Shown here piece after piece: positions 55,364-63,158 of a stretch of DNA of 64,000 nt. How positions within the stretch are numbered: position 1 is the stretch's first letter; the number at the start of each line of letters is the position of its first letter. This DNA comes from Alphaproteobacteria bacterium LSUCC0684 (GTDB lineage: Bacteria; Pseudomonadota; Alphaproteobacteria; Puniceispirillales; UBA1172): the NCBI GenBank assembly GCA_041228335.1, contig CP166130.1, positions 1,450,638 through 1,514,637 on the forward strand, given 5' to 3'. The translations under genes were made by a program, and so were the position numbers. Below the pieces are notes generated by a model, which was given only the letters and a program-made list of their open reading frames with translations, was not told the DNA's origin and searched no databases.

Positions 55364-56480
55364 GATCAGGGTTGGAATACTTGGCGGGGGTGGAGCTGGT
55401 CTCAGCCTAGCCCGCCGACTTGCCGGCATGGAGATGCTGGATCTTATTATTGTCGACTCGCAGAAACCCCGCGATCGCGCCGATCACAGCTGGGGGTTCT
55501 GGCATACGCAAGGCATGGATGATGCCTTTCACATGGCACGGAAACATTGGCACCGATGGCAGATCATCACCGAAACCGGAACAGCAGATCAAAGGGCGGA
55601 ACGGTTCGCCTATGCCGCAATTGAAAGTAAGGCATGGCTTACGGATTGCCGGCTTAAATCCATGAAATCCGGGGCAGAGATCCATCCCTACCATGTGCAT
55701 GCTGTTCGCAGGACAGATTCAACCTTCGTGCTTGAAACTGATGATGGTGAGATCACGGTGGATGCGGTTTACGACAGTCGCCCACCCCCCTTACCAGAGG
55801 GGATCATGCTCCAGCATTTTCTGGGCTGGGAAATCGAGACCGAACATCCCTGTTTTGATGAAAGCACGGCTGTGCTCATGGATTTTCGATGTGATCAGTC
55901 CCGCGGCGTGCATTTTATCTATATCCTGCCCTATTCGGCGCATCGAGCGCTCGTGGAATCCACCATGTTTACCCCAACTCTAGAAGAAAACACCTTCTAT
56001 GAAAACGCGATTGACCGATATTGCCGAGAGATCCTTGCATCAGGGCAATATCGAATTCTGCGGCGGGAAAAAGGTGTGATTCCCATGGGGGTTTTTGCCC
56101 CGAGAGATCCGGAACTGCCCTCCATAGGCGGCAATGGCGGGGCCATCCGGCCATCGAGCGGTTATGCCTTTGCCTTTATCCAGAAACAGGCAGACGCCAT
56201 TCGTGCCTGCATCACCGGCGGGGAGATTCACGCCTCAACACTCCCGCATCAACCTGTTGATCTCTGGATGGATCGCATATTCCTGCGAGTCCTCAGACGA
56301 TTTCCAGGCATTGCCCCACGCCTCTTTCTGGCCATTGGCAAAGCCTTGAACGGAGATGCCATGGCACTTTTCATGGCTGGTGAAGCAACATGGAGTATTC
56401 GCCTTAAAGTGATACTGGCGATGCCGAAATGGCCATTTATCCTTGCCCTGGCAGGCGTGGGAAGGCATCGCCATGGTTAG
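55350..56480 (+). CDS. crtY: Lycopene beta-cyclase
   Basis: 376 residues of the bacterial CrtY family. Forms both beta rings of beta-carotene. The dinucleotide fold GILGGGGAGLSLARRL is at the start, followed by DHSWGFW, and FDFRCDQ-type and GGNGGAIRPSSGYAF segments further on. The ATG at 55350 is chosen because AAGG lies 8 nt upstream; the frame is open from 55311 but has no ribosome-binding site there. The end overlaps blh by 8 nt. Confidence 0.93.
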   Translation: MPGDRIRVGILGGGGAGLSLARRLAGMEMLDLIIVDSQKPRDRADHSWGFWHTQGMDDAFHMARKHWHRWQIITETGTADQRAERFAYAAIESKAWLTDCRLKSMKSGAEIHPYHVHAVRRTDSTFVLETDDGEITVDAVYDSRPPPLPEGIMLQHFLGWEIETEHPCFDESTAVLMDFRCDQSRGVHFIYILPYSAHRALVESTMFTPTLEENTFYENAIDRYCREILASGQYRILRREKGVIPMGVFAPRDPELPSIGGNGGAIRPSSGYAFAFIQKQADAIRACITGGEIHASTLPHQPVDLWMDRIFLRVLRRFPGIAPRLFLAIGKALNGDAMALFMAGEATWSIRLKVILAMPKWPFILALAGVGRHRHG

Positions 56481-57342
56481 CCCCGGCCTGATCGAAACCC
56501 TCGGCATGGTCAATGTGATCAGCCTTCTTGCGGTGGTTGCCATCGGCCTGCCCCATGGCGCGATGGATGGCGCGGTGGCGCTGGCGCTCGGCTATGGCCG
56601 CAACTGGCCCAGGATGGGAGCATTTATTCTCGGCTATATCGCGCTGGCCGGTCTGGTGGTGATGTTCTGGCTTGGTTTTCCCGTGCTGGCGCTGGCGCTG
56701 TTTTTATTGATCAGCCTTGTGCATTTCGGCAACGGGGATACCGATACAATACATCCCTTGCATCGCTTGGTGCAGATACTCTGTCATGGCGGGATCGTGG
56801 TGGTGGCAATCCCGCTTTTTCACCCAAATATCACCAGTGAGCTTTTCTCCTATCTTTCAGGTCCGGATGCCGTGGTGATCCGGTCTTATCTCTATCCCCT
56901 TGCTATGGTGATAACTGTAGCGGGGCTGATTTACGCTGGCATTGCCATACGCATTCCTTCAATGAGGCTTCGGTTCCTCGAATTTATCGGGCTTCTGATG
57001 TGTGTATGGGCCCTGCCTCCGCTTGCGGGTTTCGCCATCTATTTTGCCGGAGTTCATACCCCGCGACATGTGCGGCGGATTTTCCTCAAGCTTCGCGCCC
57101 ATGATCCGGCCGTTTCACCGTTTCGGCTGACGGCTCTATTTACATCGGTCACCTGGATTGGGGGGGCCTTAGCGTATTTCTATCTGGCAGAGCGCATGGC
57201 CGTTGATGCCGCCGCTTTTCAGGTCATCTTCATTGGTCTTGCCGCGCTGACCTTTCCCCATATGATCTTGATCGATGCGGTCTTTCGCCCCAAGATGAGA
57301 GACTTAGTTACGGAAACCCCTGATCATGACCAGAACCGCTGA
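56473..57342 (+). CDS. blh: Beta-carotene 15,15'-dioxygenase (Brp/Blh)
   Basis: 289 residues, an integral membrane enzyme that splits beta-carotene into two retinals, the chromophore of the opsin. Conserved His that should bind iron: His28 (GLPHGAMDG), His84 (LVHFGNGD), His195 and His199 (GVHTPRHVRR), and a further His263 (FPHMILID). At least six hydrophobic helices are visible. The ATG at 56473 overlaps crtY and has AAGG 7 nt upstream. It overlaps fni by 17 nt. Confidence 0.94.
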   Translation: MVSPGLIETLGMVNVISLLAVVAIGLPHGAMDGAVALALGYGRNWPRMGAFILGYIALAGLVVMFWLGFPVLALALFLLISLVHFGNGDTDTIHPLHRLVQILCHGGIVVVAIPLFHPNITSELFSYLSGPDAVVIRSYLYPLAMVITVAGLIYAGIAIRIPSMRLRFLEFIGLLMCVWALPPLAGFAIYFAGVHTPRHVRRIFLKLRAHDPAVSPFRLTALFTSVTWIGGALAYFYLAERMAVDAAAFQVIFIGLAALTFPHMILIDAVFRPKMRDLVTETPDHDQNR

Positions 57343-58354
57343 CCGTAAGGATATCCACCTTGATCTTGCCCGCGCCCCCCAGTCAAGGTCTGGCATCTCC
57401 CATGATCTTGACCGGGTGCAGCTCGAACACAATGCCATGCCCGAATGTCATTTCAACGAGATTGATCTGACCTGCCGGTTTCTGGGCCACCGGCTATCCA
57501 TGCCCTTGATGATCGGCGCCATGACCGGCGGAACCGACCGTGCTGATGCCATCAACTGCCTACTTGCCGAGGCGGCAAATGAGATCGGCATTGCACTTGC
57601 CGTGGGATCACAGCGTGCCAGCCTCGAAGCAGGCCGTGATCAGTCAGGGCTGCGCGCCAATGCGCCAAATATTCCGATTATTGGCAATCTTGGCGGTGTT
57701 CAACTTGCCCGTCCGGGCGGGATTGACCTTGCCAGACGCGCTGTTGATGCCATCGAGGCAAACGCTATGGCAATTCATCTAAACCCCTTGCAGGAAATTG
57801 CCCAGCCTGAAGGCGATCACGACTGGCGCGGCGTTGAAGAGGCGATTGCTGCCTTGTGCGATACCCTGCCCTGCCCTGTCATCGTAAAGGAAGTGGGGGC
57901 CGGGATATCAGCTTCCGTTGCCGCAAGGCTGATGGCGGCAGGCGTCCGTTATGTTGATGCAGCTGGACTTGGAGGAACGAACTGGACCCGCATTGAAACC
58001 CAACGCAGAAATGGCGATGAAGACATCTTTACCCCCTTCCTTGACTGGGGAATTCCCACCCTTGATGCCATCGTTCAGATACGCTCGCACCTGCCTGATC
58101 TCGGGCTCATTGCCTCGGGCGGAATACGGCATGGACTGGATGCGGCAAGAGCACTCTGGCTAGGGGCGGATATGGTTGCTGCCGCCGGCCATTTCCTCAC
58201 CCTCGCCGAGGATGAGAAAACTCGCCTGACGCCTGAAAAACTTGGGCAGGGACTGGAAAACTGGCAACTGCAGATGCGCATCTGTCTGTTTCTGACGGGC
58301 AGCCGGAATATCGCCGAATTTCGGCGTGCCAGAGGGGTGATAAAAAATTCCTGA
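57326..58354 (+). CDS. fni: Type 2 isopentenyl-diphosphate delta-isomerase
   Basis: 342 residues. FMN-dependent enzyme that interconverts IPP and DMAPP, supplying GGPP synthesis. RKDIHLDL near the start, IGAMTGGT, HLNPLQE, VKEVGAGIS and ASGGIRHG are family motifs. It is the last gene of the coupled retinal cluster, overlapping blh by 17 nt. Type 2 isomerases are common in proteorhodopsin cassettes. Confidence 0.95.
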   Translation: MTRTADRKDIHLDLARAPQSRSGISHDLDRVQLEHNAMPECHFNEIDLTCRFLGHRLSMPLMIGAMTGGTDRADAINCLLAEAANEIGIALAVGSQRASLEAGRDQSGLRANAPNIPIIGNLGGVQLARPGGIDLARRAVDAIEANAMAIHLNPLQEIAQPEGDHDWRGVEEAIAALCDTLPCPVIVKEVGAGISASVAARLMAAGVRYVDAAGLGGTNWTRIETQRRNGDEDIFTPFLDWGIPTLDAIVQIRSHLPDLGLIASGGIRHGLDAARALWLGADMVAAAGHFLTLAEDEKTRLTPEKLGQGLENWQLQMRICLFLTGSRNIAEFRRARGVIKNS

Positions 58355-58422
58355 TTTTTTTCACATCAGGGGTTGATCAAGCGTAGATCAGATACATTTT
58401 ATGGGTAATAATCTCCCCCGGT

Positions 58423-58463
58423 GGTGGTCTCAGTTCCTCCCCCAAACAGTTACTGAGACCACC
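58423..58463. promoter_or_regulatory. 12-bp perfect inverted repeat upstream of the photolyase gene
   Basis: GGTGGTCTCAGT at 58423-58434 and ACTGAGACCACC at 58452-58463, separated by 17 nt. It lies 69 nt after fni and 71 nt before the photolyase start. No T-run follows, so a terminator is unlikely; an operator for a dimeric or tetrameric regulator or an RNA leader hairpin fits better. Confidence 0.5.
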
Positions 58464-58534
58464 CAATCCCCCGATGGATGATTAATGCCTTTTAAATCCA
58501 CCATTTTGAATTTATCAATCGGGCGTTCGACCTG

Positions 58535-60055
58535 ATGGGCAATTTGCGTCTTGTGCTGGGCGACCAGTTGAGCACTTCCCTTGCATCGCTTGCAGACCTC
58601 AAGATGGGTGACACGGTGCTGATGGCCGAAGTCGCGGAAGAGGCCGGATATGTCAACCATCACCAGAAGAAGATAGCGTTCATTTTTTCGGCCATGCGGC
58701 ATTTTGCCGAAGAGCTTCGGCAGGATGGCGTGAATGTCGTCTATGTAAAGTTTGATGATCCGGAAAATACCGGCAGCCTGCGCGGTGAGGTTGAACGAGC
58801 TGTTCATCGCATCAACCCTTCGCGGCTTATCCTGACCGAACCAGGCGAGTTCCGGCTTCGTGAGGAATTCGGCACCTGGGAAGATGTCTTTGGCCTTTCG
58901 GTCGAGCTCCGCCCTGATACGCGATTTCTTACCACCATTCAGGCGTTTTCATCCTGGGCAGAGGGCCGAAAATCCCTGCGGATGGAGTTCTTCTACCGTC
59001 AGGCCCGCCGCCAGCATCAGATACTGATGAATGGCGAGGACCCCGAAGGCGGCCAATGGAATTTCGATCAGGAAAACCGGCAACCGCCCCGGGAAGGGGT
59101 GAAGCCTCCGGCCACGTTCAGGGTCGAACCTGATGCCATAACACGGGACGTGCTTGATCTGGTCCGCCAGAAGTTCAGCCACCATTTCGGGCATCTCGAC
59201 GGGTTTGGATATGCGGTTTGCCGGAAGGATGCGCTCAAGGCGGTTGATCTATTCATTGAGGAACGTCTGCCGCATTTCGGCACCTGGCAGGATGCGATGG
59301 TAGATGGCGAGCCCTGGATGTATCACGCGCATATCGGGCTTTACCTGAATGCCGGTCTTCTGCTCCCCCTTGAAGTGATCCGGCGTGCGGAACAGGCCTG
59401 GCATGAAGGAAAAGCCCCGCTTAACGCGGTTGAAGGATTTATACGCCAGATCCTTGGCTGGCGCGAATATGTGCGCGGAATCTACTGGCTCAACATGCCG
59501 CAATACGCGAGCGCCAATGCCCTTGGCGCCCATCGCCCCCTGCCTGATTTCTACTGGACGGCTGATACCGACATGCGGTGCCTTCAGCAATGCGTTACCG
59601 AAACCCGGGACAACGCCTATGCGCATCATATCCAGCGGCTCATGGTGCTGGGAAATTTTGCCTTGCTGGCGGGGATAGACCCTGCCGAAGTCAATGCCTG
59701 GTATCTGGCTGTCTATGCCGATGCCTATGAATGGGTTGAACTGCCCAATGTCAGCGGCATGACCCTCTATGCTGATGACGGGTATCTAGCCAGCAAACCC
59801 TATGCCGCAAGCGGCGCCTATATCAACAGAATGTCCACCTATTGCCGACGCTGCCGATACAAGGTTGCCGCCAAGAGCGGCCCGGATGCCTGCCCGTTCA
59901 ACTACCTTTACTGGGATTTTCTGATCCGCAACCGCGGCAGGCTGAAGAACAACCCCCGGATGGGAATGCCGTACCGGACGCTGGACCGGATGGATGCAGG
60001 CAAAATCGAAATCATCCGACATGACAGTCGGCGATTTCTCGATGGACTGGACTGA
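58535..60055 (+). CDS. Iron-sulfur cryptochrome/(6-4) photolyase family protein (PhrB/FeS-BCP)
   Basis: 506 residues. The N-terminal Rossmann-like domain starts LRLVLGDQLS. Four Cys that should bind a [4Fe-4S] cluster are Cys349 (DMRCLQQ), Cys437 and Cys440 (TYCRRC) and Cys453 (DACPFNYLYW), the spacing known from Agrobacterium PhrB. GWREYVRGIYW and the helical FAD domain follow the family. PhrB repairs (6-4) photoproducts with light; relatives act as photoreceptors. The ATG at 58535 lacks a clear ribosome-binding site. It lies on the same strand as the retinal cluster. Confidence 0.92.
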   Translation: MGNLRLVLGDQLSTSLASLADLKMGDTVLMAEVAEEAGYVNHHQKKIAFIFSAMRHFAEELRQDGVNVVYVKFDDPENTGSLRGEVERAVHRINPSRLILTEPGEFRLREEFGTWEDVFGLSVELRPDTRFLTTIQAFSSWAEGRKSLRMEFFYRQARRQHQILMNGEDPEGGQWNFDQENRQPPREGVKPPATFRVEPDAITRDVLDLVRQKFSHHFGHLDGFGYAVCRKDALKAVDLFIEERLPHFGTWQDAMVDGEPWMYHAHIGLYLNAGLLLPLEVIRRAEQAWHEGKAPLNAVEGFIRQILGWREYVRGIYWLNMPQYASANALGAHRPLPDFYWTADTDMRCLQQCVTETRDNAYAHHIQRLMVLGNFALLAGIDPAEVNAWYLAVYADAYEWVELPNVSGMTLYADDGYLASKPYAASGAYINRMSTYCRRCRYKVAAKSGPDACPFNYLYWDFLIRNRGRLKNNPRMGMPYRTLDRMDAGKIEIIRHDSRRFLDGLD

Positions 60056-60111
60056 CCGGCTCATCTGACTTTATACTCGCGATTGACCGCAACCGATGAG
60101 AATTTGATCCG

Positions 60112-61122
60112 ATGATTTTCCGACAGCTTTTTGATACGACGTCTTCCACCTACACCTACCTGATTGCCAGCCGGGCTGGTGGCGAGGCGCTGCTGATCGA
60201 TCCTGTTTTCGAAAAAACGGAGCGTTATCTCAAACTTCTCGAAGAGCTTGATCTGCGGCTCGTCAAAGTCGTTGATACGCATGTCCATGCTGATCACGTC
60301 ACCGCCATGGGGGTCTTGCGTGACACCACCAACTGCATCACCGTGATGGGCGAGCAATCTTCGGTTGATGTTGTTTCCATGCGGGTCGCGGATGGAGAAA
60401 AGGTCCGGATCGAGGGCATTGAACTCACCGCCATGTATACCCCGGGCCATACCGATGACAGCTATTCCTTTTCGATGGATGACCGGGTGTTCACCGGCGA
60501 CACACTTCTGATCCGCGGCACCGGCCGCACCGATTTTCAGAATGGTGATGCGGCGCATCAATATGACTCGATCTTCAACAGGCTTCTGAAACTGCCGGAC
60601 AACATGCTGGTCTATCCCGCGCATGACTACAAGGGCGATATGGTTTCAACCATTGCCGAAGAACGCGCCAACAACCCGAGGCTGCAGGTTTCAAGCCGCG
60701 AGGAATATATCGAGTTGATGAACAATCTCAATCTTCCCAACCCGAAGATGATGGATGTGGCGGTGCCGGAAAACCAGAAAATGGGCATCACCCTTGACCG
60801 GCAACGTGAAGTCCCCACGCTCGATGCCAAAAGGCTGAAAGAGGGTGCCGAGGGATATCTGATCGTGGACCTGCGCGAAAAAGGCGAGCGGGAGAAATCC
60901 GGCATCATCCCCGGCTCGGTGCATGCGCCATTCAGCTATGTCGATCAGCATCTGCCGATGCTGCAGCAATCCGGCAAGCCTATCGTATTCTACTGCGCTG
61001 TTGGCGAAAGATCGACGCTGGCGATCGGCATTGCCAAGGCAAAAGGGATCACTGACTGCGCCCATATCGCAGGGGGATATCAATCCTGGCTGGATTCGGG
61101 CGGCGCTACCGAGACTGTCTGA
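60112..61122 (+). CDS. Persulfide dioxygenase-rhodanese fusion (ETHE1-like)
   Basis: 336 residues. The N-terminal metallo-beta-lactamase domain has the metal site THVHADH, with YTPGHTDDSYSF, FTGDTLLIRGTGRTDF and YPAHDYKG as in ETHE1-type persulfide dioxygenases. The C-terminal domain from about residue 235 is a rhodanese with the catalytic Cys in FYCAVGERS. Such fusions oxidise glutathione persulfide and handle sulfide. A -10-like TATACT lies 40 nt upstream, suggesting its own promoter. The end is marked by a strong terminator. Confidence 0.88.
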   Translation: MIFRQLFDTTSSTYTYLIASRAGGEALLIDPVFEKTERYLKLLEELDLRLVKVVDTHVHADHVTAMGVLRDTTNCITVMGEQSSVDVVSMRVADGEKVRIEGIELTAMYTPGHTDDSYSFSMDDRVFTGDTLLIRGTGRTDFQNGDAAHQYDSIFNRLLKLPDNMLVYPAHDYKGDMVSTIAEERANNPRLQVSSREEYIELMNNLNLPNPKMMDVAVPENQKMGITLDRQREVPTLDAKRLKEGAEGYLIVDLREKGEREKSGIIPGSVHAPFSYVDQHLPMLQQSGKPIVFYCAVGERSTLAIGIAKAKGITDCAHIAGGYQSWLDSGGATETV

Positions 61123-61145
61123 TCCCGCCAAAACCCCAAAAAAAG

Positions 61146-61178
61146 ACCGCATCAGATGATGCGGTTTCTTTTGCTTTT
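61146..61178. terminator. Bidirectional intrinsic terminator
   Basis: Stem ACCGCATCA and TGATGCGGT with loop GA, followed on the plus strand by TTCTTTTGCTTTT and preceded by an A-rich run. It ends the persulfide dioxygenase-rhodanese gene on the plus strand and the tRNA-Glu transcript on the minus strand. Confidence 0.92.
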
Positions 61179-61210
61179 CCAGCCTGATCCGGGTTCCGGT
61201 CAGGGCGGTG

Positions 61211-61286
61211 TGGCGACCCGTACGGGATTCGAACCCGTGTTGCCGGCGTGAAAGGCCGGTGTCCTAGGCCTCTAGACGAACGGGTC
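61211..61286 (-). tRNA. tRNA-Glu (anticodon UUC)
   Basis: 76 nt including an encoded CCA at 61211-61213. The acceptor is GACCCGT/ACGGGTC, the D arm GTCTAGAGGCCTAGGAC, the anticodon stem CCGGC/GCCGG around CTTTCAC giving UUC, and the T arm CGGGTTCGAATCCCG. It is the only glutamate tRNA in the window; in organisms with GatCAB its relatives for Gln are first charged with Glu. Confidence 0.97.
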
Positions 61287-61367
61287 ATCAAGGCGTGCCA
61301 TTGAATAGCCAATTGCTTGGGCGAAATCAAGCATGATTATGCAGGAAGACCAATATTATTGACGGTT

Positions 61368-63158
61368 TCACCTTCCGGCGGCAGCAGATTGAAGCTCCCT
61401 TGCATCCTCGATGAGAAACTGCACCTTCACCTGGCCCTGATATCGATTGCGTGAAACCCGGCCCAGCACCTGCATCGGCCGGCCATCGGTTGCCGATTGC
61501 AGCGCCGCCGCAAGAGGTGTTCCCGCCACGCGGAAAGCGACGGCGTCAACCTGACCGGTTGCATCCATAAGGCGCATGGCAAGATGTGTCTTGCCCCGGC
61601 CCATGGTGCGGAAGCCTTCAACCCGGACATGATCAAGACAGAAGCGTGGTTCGGGAAATCCGCTGCCGAAGGGCCCGGCCTGATCAAGCCAGTCAAGCAG
61701 TTCAAGCGAGCAATGCCCGGCCCCGATCGGGGCATCGACCAGATGCGAGATAACCGGGCCTTCGGCGCCAAAATCAGCTCTTGCCCGCGCTTCCATGAAT
61801 TCCTGAAATGCCGGGAGATGTTCCATATCAAGCGTAAATCCCGCCGCCATATCATGCCCGCCACCGGCGATCAGCAAGCCTTTCTGGCTTGCGGCCATGA
61901 TCGCAGCGCCAAGCCGAAACGGCGCCATGGACCGCGCCGACGCCTTGCCGATACGGCGGCCATCCGCGCCGGTCACAACGCTCATCACCGCGGCGGGCCG
62001 ACCAAACCTTTCCCGTATCCGGCCTGCGGAAATGCCGACCACGCCCTGATTCCACCCCTCTGCATGGGCGAGAAGAAAGATACGTCCCTCGTCCCGCTCC
62101 AGCATGGCGGCGGCGGTGGTGGTGACCTCCTCTTCGATCTCCCGGCGGCGTGAATTCAGCGCATCGAGTTCCTCTGCCATGACCAGCGCCTCGGCTTCAT
62201 CCGACGAGGTGAGCAGGCTGACCCCGAGGCTTGAATCCCCGATCCGGCCACCGGCATTGATTCGCGGGCCCAGGATGAACCCAAGCGCATACACATCCGG
62301 CGGCGCATCCAACCGGGCCGTATCGGCCAGCGCCGCAAGTCCGGGCCGGTCCCGCCGTGCCATTACCTTGAGGCCGGCGCGGACAAATGCCCGATTAAGT
62401 CCCTTGAGCGGCACGACATCGGCGATGGTTGCCAGCGCCACCAGATCAAGGCACTCCATGAGGGCGGGTTCCGGGCGATCATGGGTGAAGACGCCATCCT
62501 GGCGAAGCCGCCGCACCAGCCCCGCCATCACCATGAAGGCCACGCCGGCGGCGCATAGATACCCAAAGGCGCCGCTGTCTTCGAGCCGGTTCGGATTGAC
62601 CACGGCGAGCGCGGCGGGCAGTTCCGGGCCGGCAATATGATGATCTATTATCAGCACATCAAGACCGGCCTGCTGCGCTGCTGCAATCGGCCCATGGGCG
62701 GTGATGCCGCAATCGACGGTGATGATGAGCTGACAGCCTTGTTTTTTGAGCTCAAGAAGGGCGGGCAGATTGGGGCCATACCCTTCGGCAAACCTGTCCG
62801 GGATATGAATGCCGACCTCAAGGCCGAGGGACCGAAAGACAAGGGCAAGTATCGCCGCCGACGAGGCCCCGTCAACGTCATAATCCCCGAAAATGCCGAT
62901 CTTCTCCCTTGCCTTGACTGCTTTCGCGAGCCGGTCAACCATCGCGTCCATGCCCGTGAACACCGAAGGATCAGGCATCAGATCTCTTATTTTCGGATCA
63001 AGCCAGGCAAGGGCATCCTCACGGGTGATCCCGCGCCCGGCCAGCACCAGCGCCAGCGCAAGAGGCATGCCGGTCTCCTCGGCAATGCCCATCGCTATTC
63101 TCGGGTCTGCCGGAACGGTTTCCCACAAGGCTCCTGATGCGGACCGCTCAGCCGTCAT
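61368..63158 (-). CDS. recJ: Single-stranded-DNA-specific exonuclease RecJ
   Basis: 596 residues. A 5'-3' exonuclease in recombination and mismatch repair. The DHH-family motifs GIFGDYDVDGASSA, TVDCGIT and IIDHHIAG are present, with the DHHA1 part (GGGHDMAAGF) and a C-terminal OB fold. The ATG at 63158 overlaps the end of the homoserine dehydrogenase gene by 11 nt; a GTG at 63161 is possible. In many alphaproteobacteria glpX lies between hom and recJ, but it is absent here. Confidence 0.95.
   Translation of the reverse strand: MTAERSASGALWETVPADPRIAMGIAEETGMPLALALVLAGRGITREDALAWLDPKIRDLMPDPSVFTGMDAMVDRLAKAVKAREKIGIFGDYDVDGASSAAILALVFRSLGLEVGIHIPDRFAEGYGPNLPALLELKKQGCQLIITVDCGITAHGPIAAAQQAGLDVLIIDHHIAGPELPAALAVVNPNRLEDSGAFGYLCAAGVAFMVMAGLVRRLRQDGVFTHDRPEPALMECLDLVALATIADVVPLKGLNRAFVRAGLKVMARRDRPGLAALADTARLDAPPDVYALGFILGPRINAGGRIGDSSLGVSLLTSSDEAEALVMAEELDALNSRRREIEEEVTTTAAAMLERDEGRIFLLAHAEGWNQGVVGISAGRIRERFGRPAAVMSVVTGADGRRIGKASARSMAPFRLGAAIMAASQKGLLIAGGGHDMAAGFTLDMEHLPAFQEFMEARARADFGAEGPVISHLVDAPIGAGHCSLELLDWLDQAGPFGSGFPEPRFCLDHVRVEGFRTMGRGKTHLAMRLMDATGQVDAVAFRVAGTPLAAALQSATDGRPMQVLGRVSRNRYQGQVKVQFLIEDARELQSAAAGR

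Noticed and set aside
58350-58370. CCTGAT and ATCAGG hairpin across the fni stop codon
   Set aside because: A 6-bp stem whose T-run is in the loop rather than after the stem, so it does not fit an intrinsic terminator.
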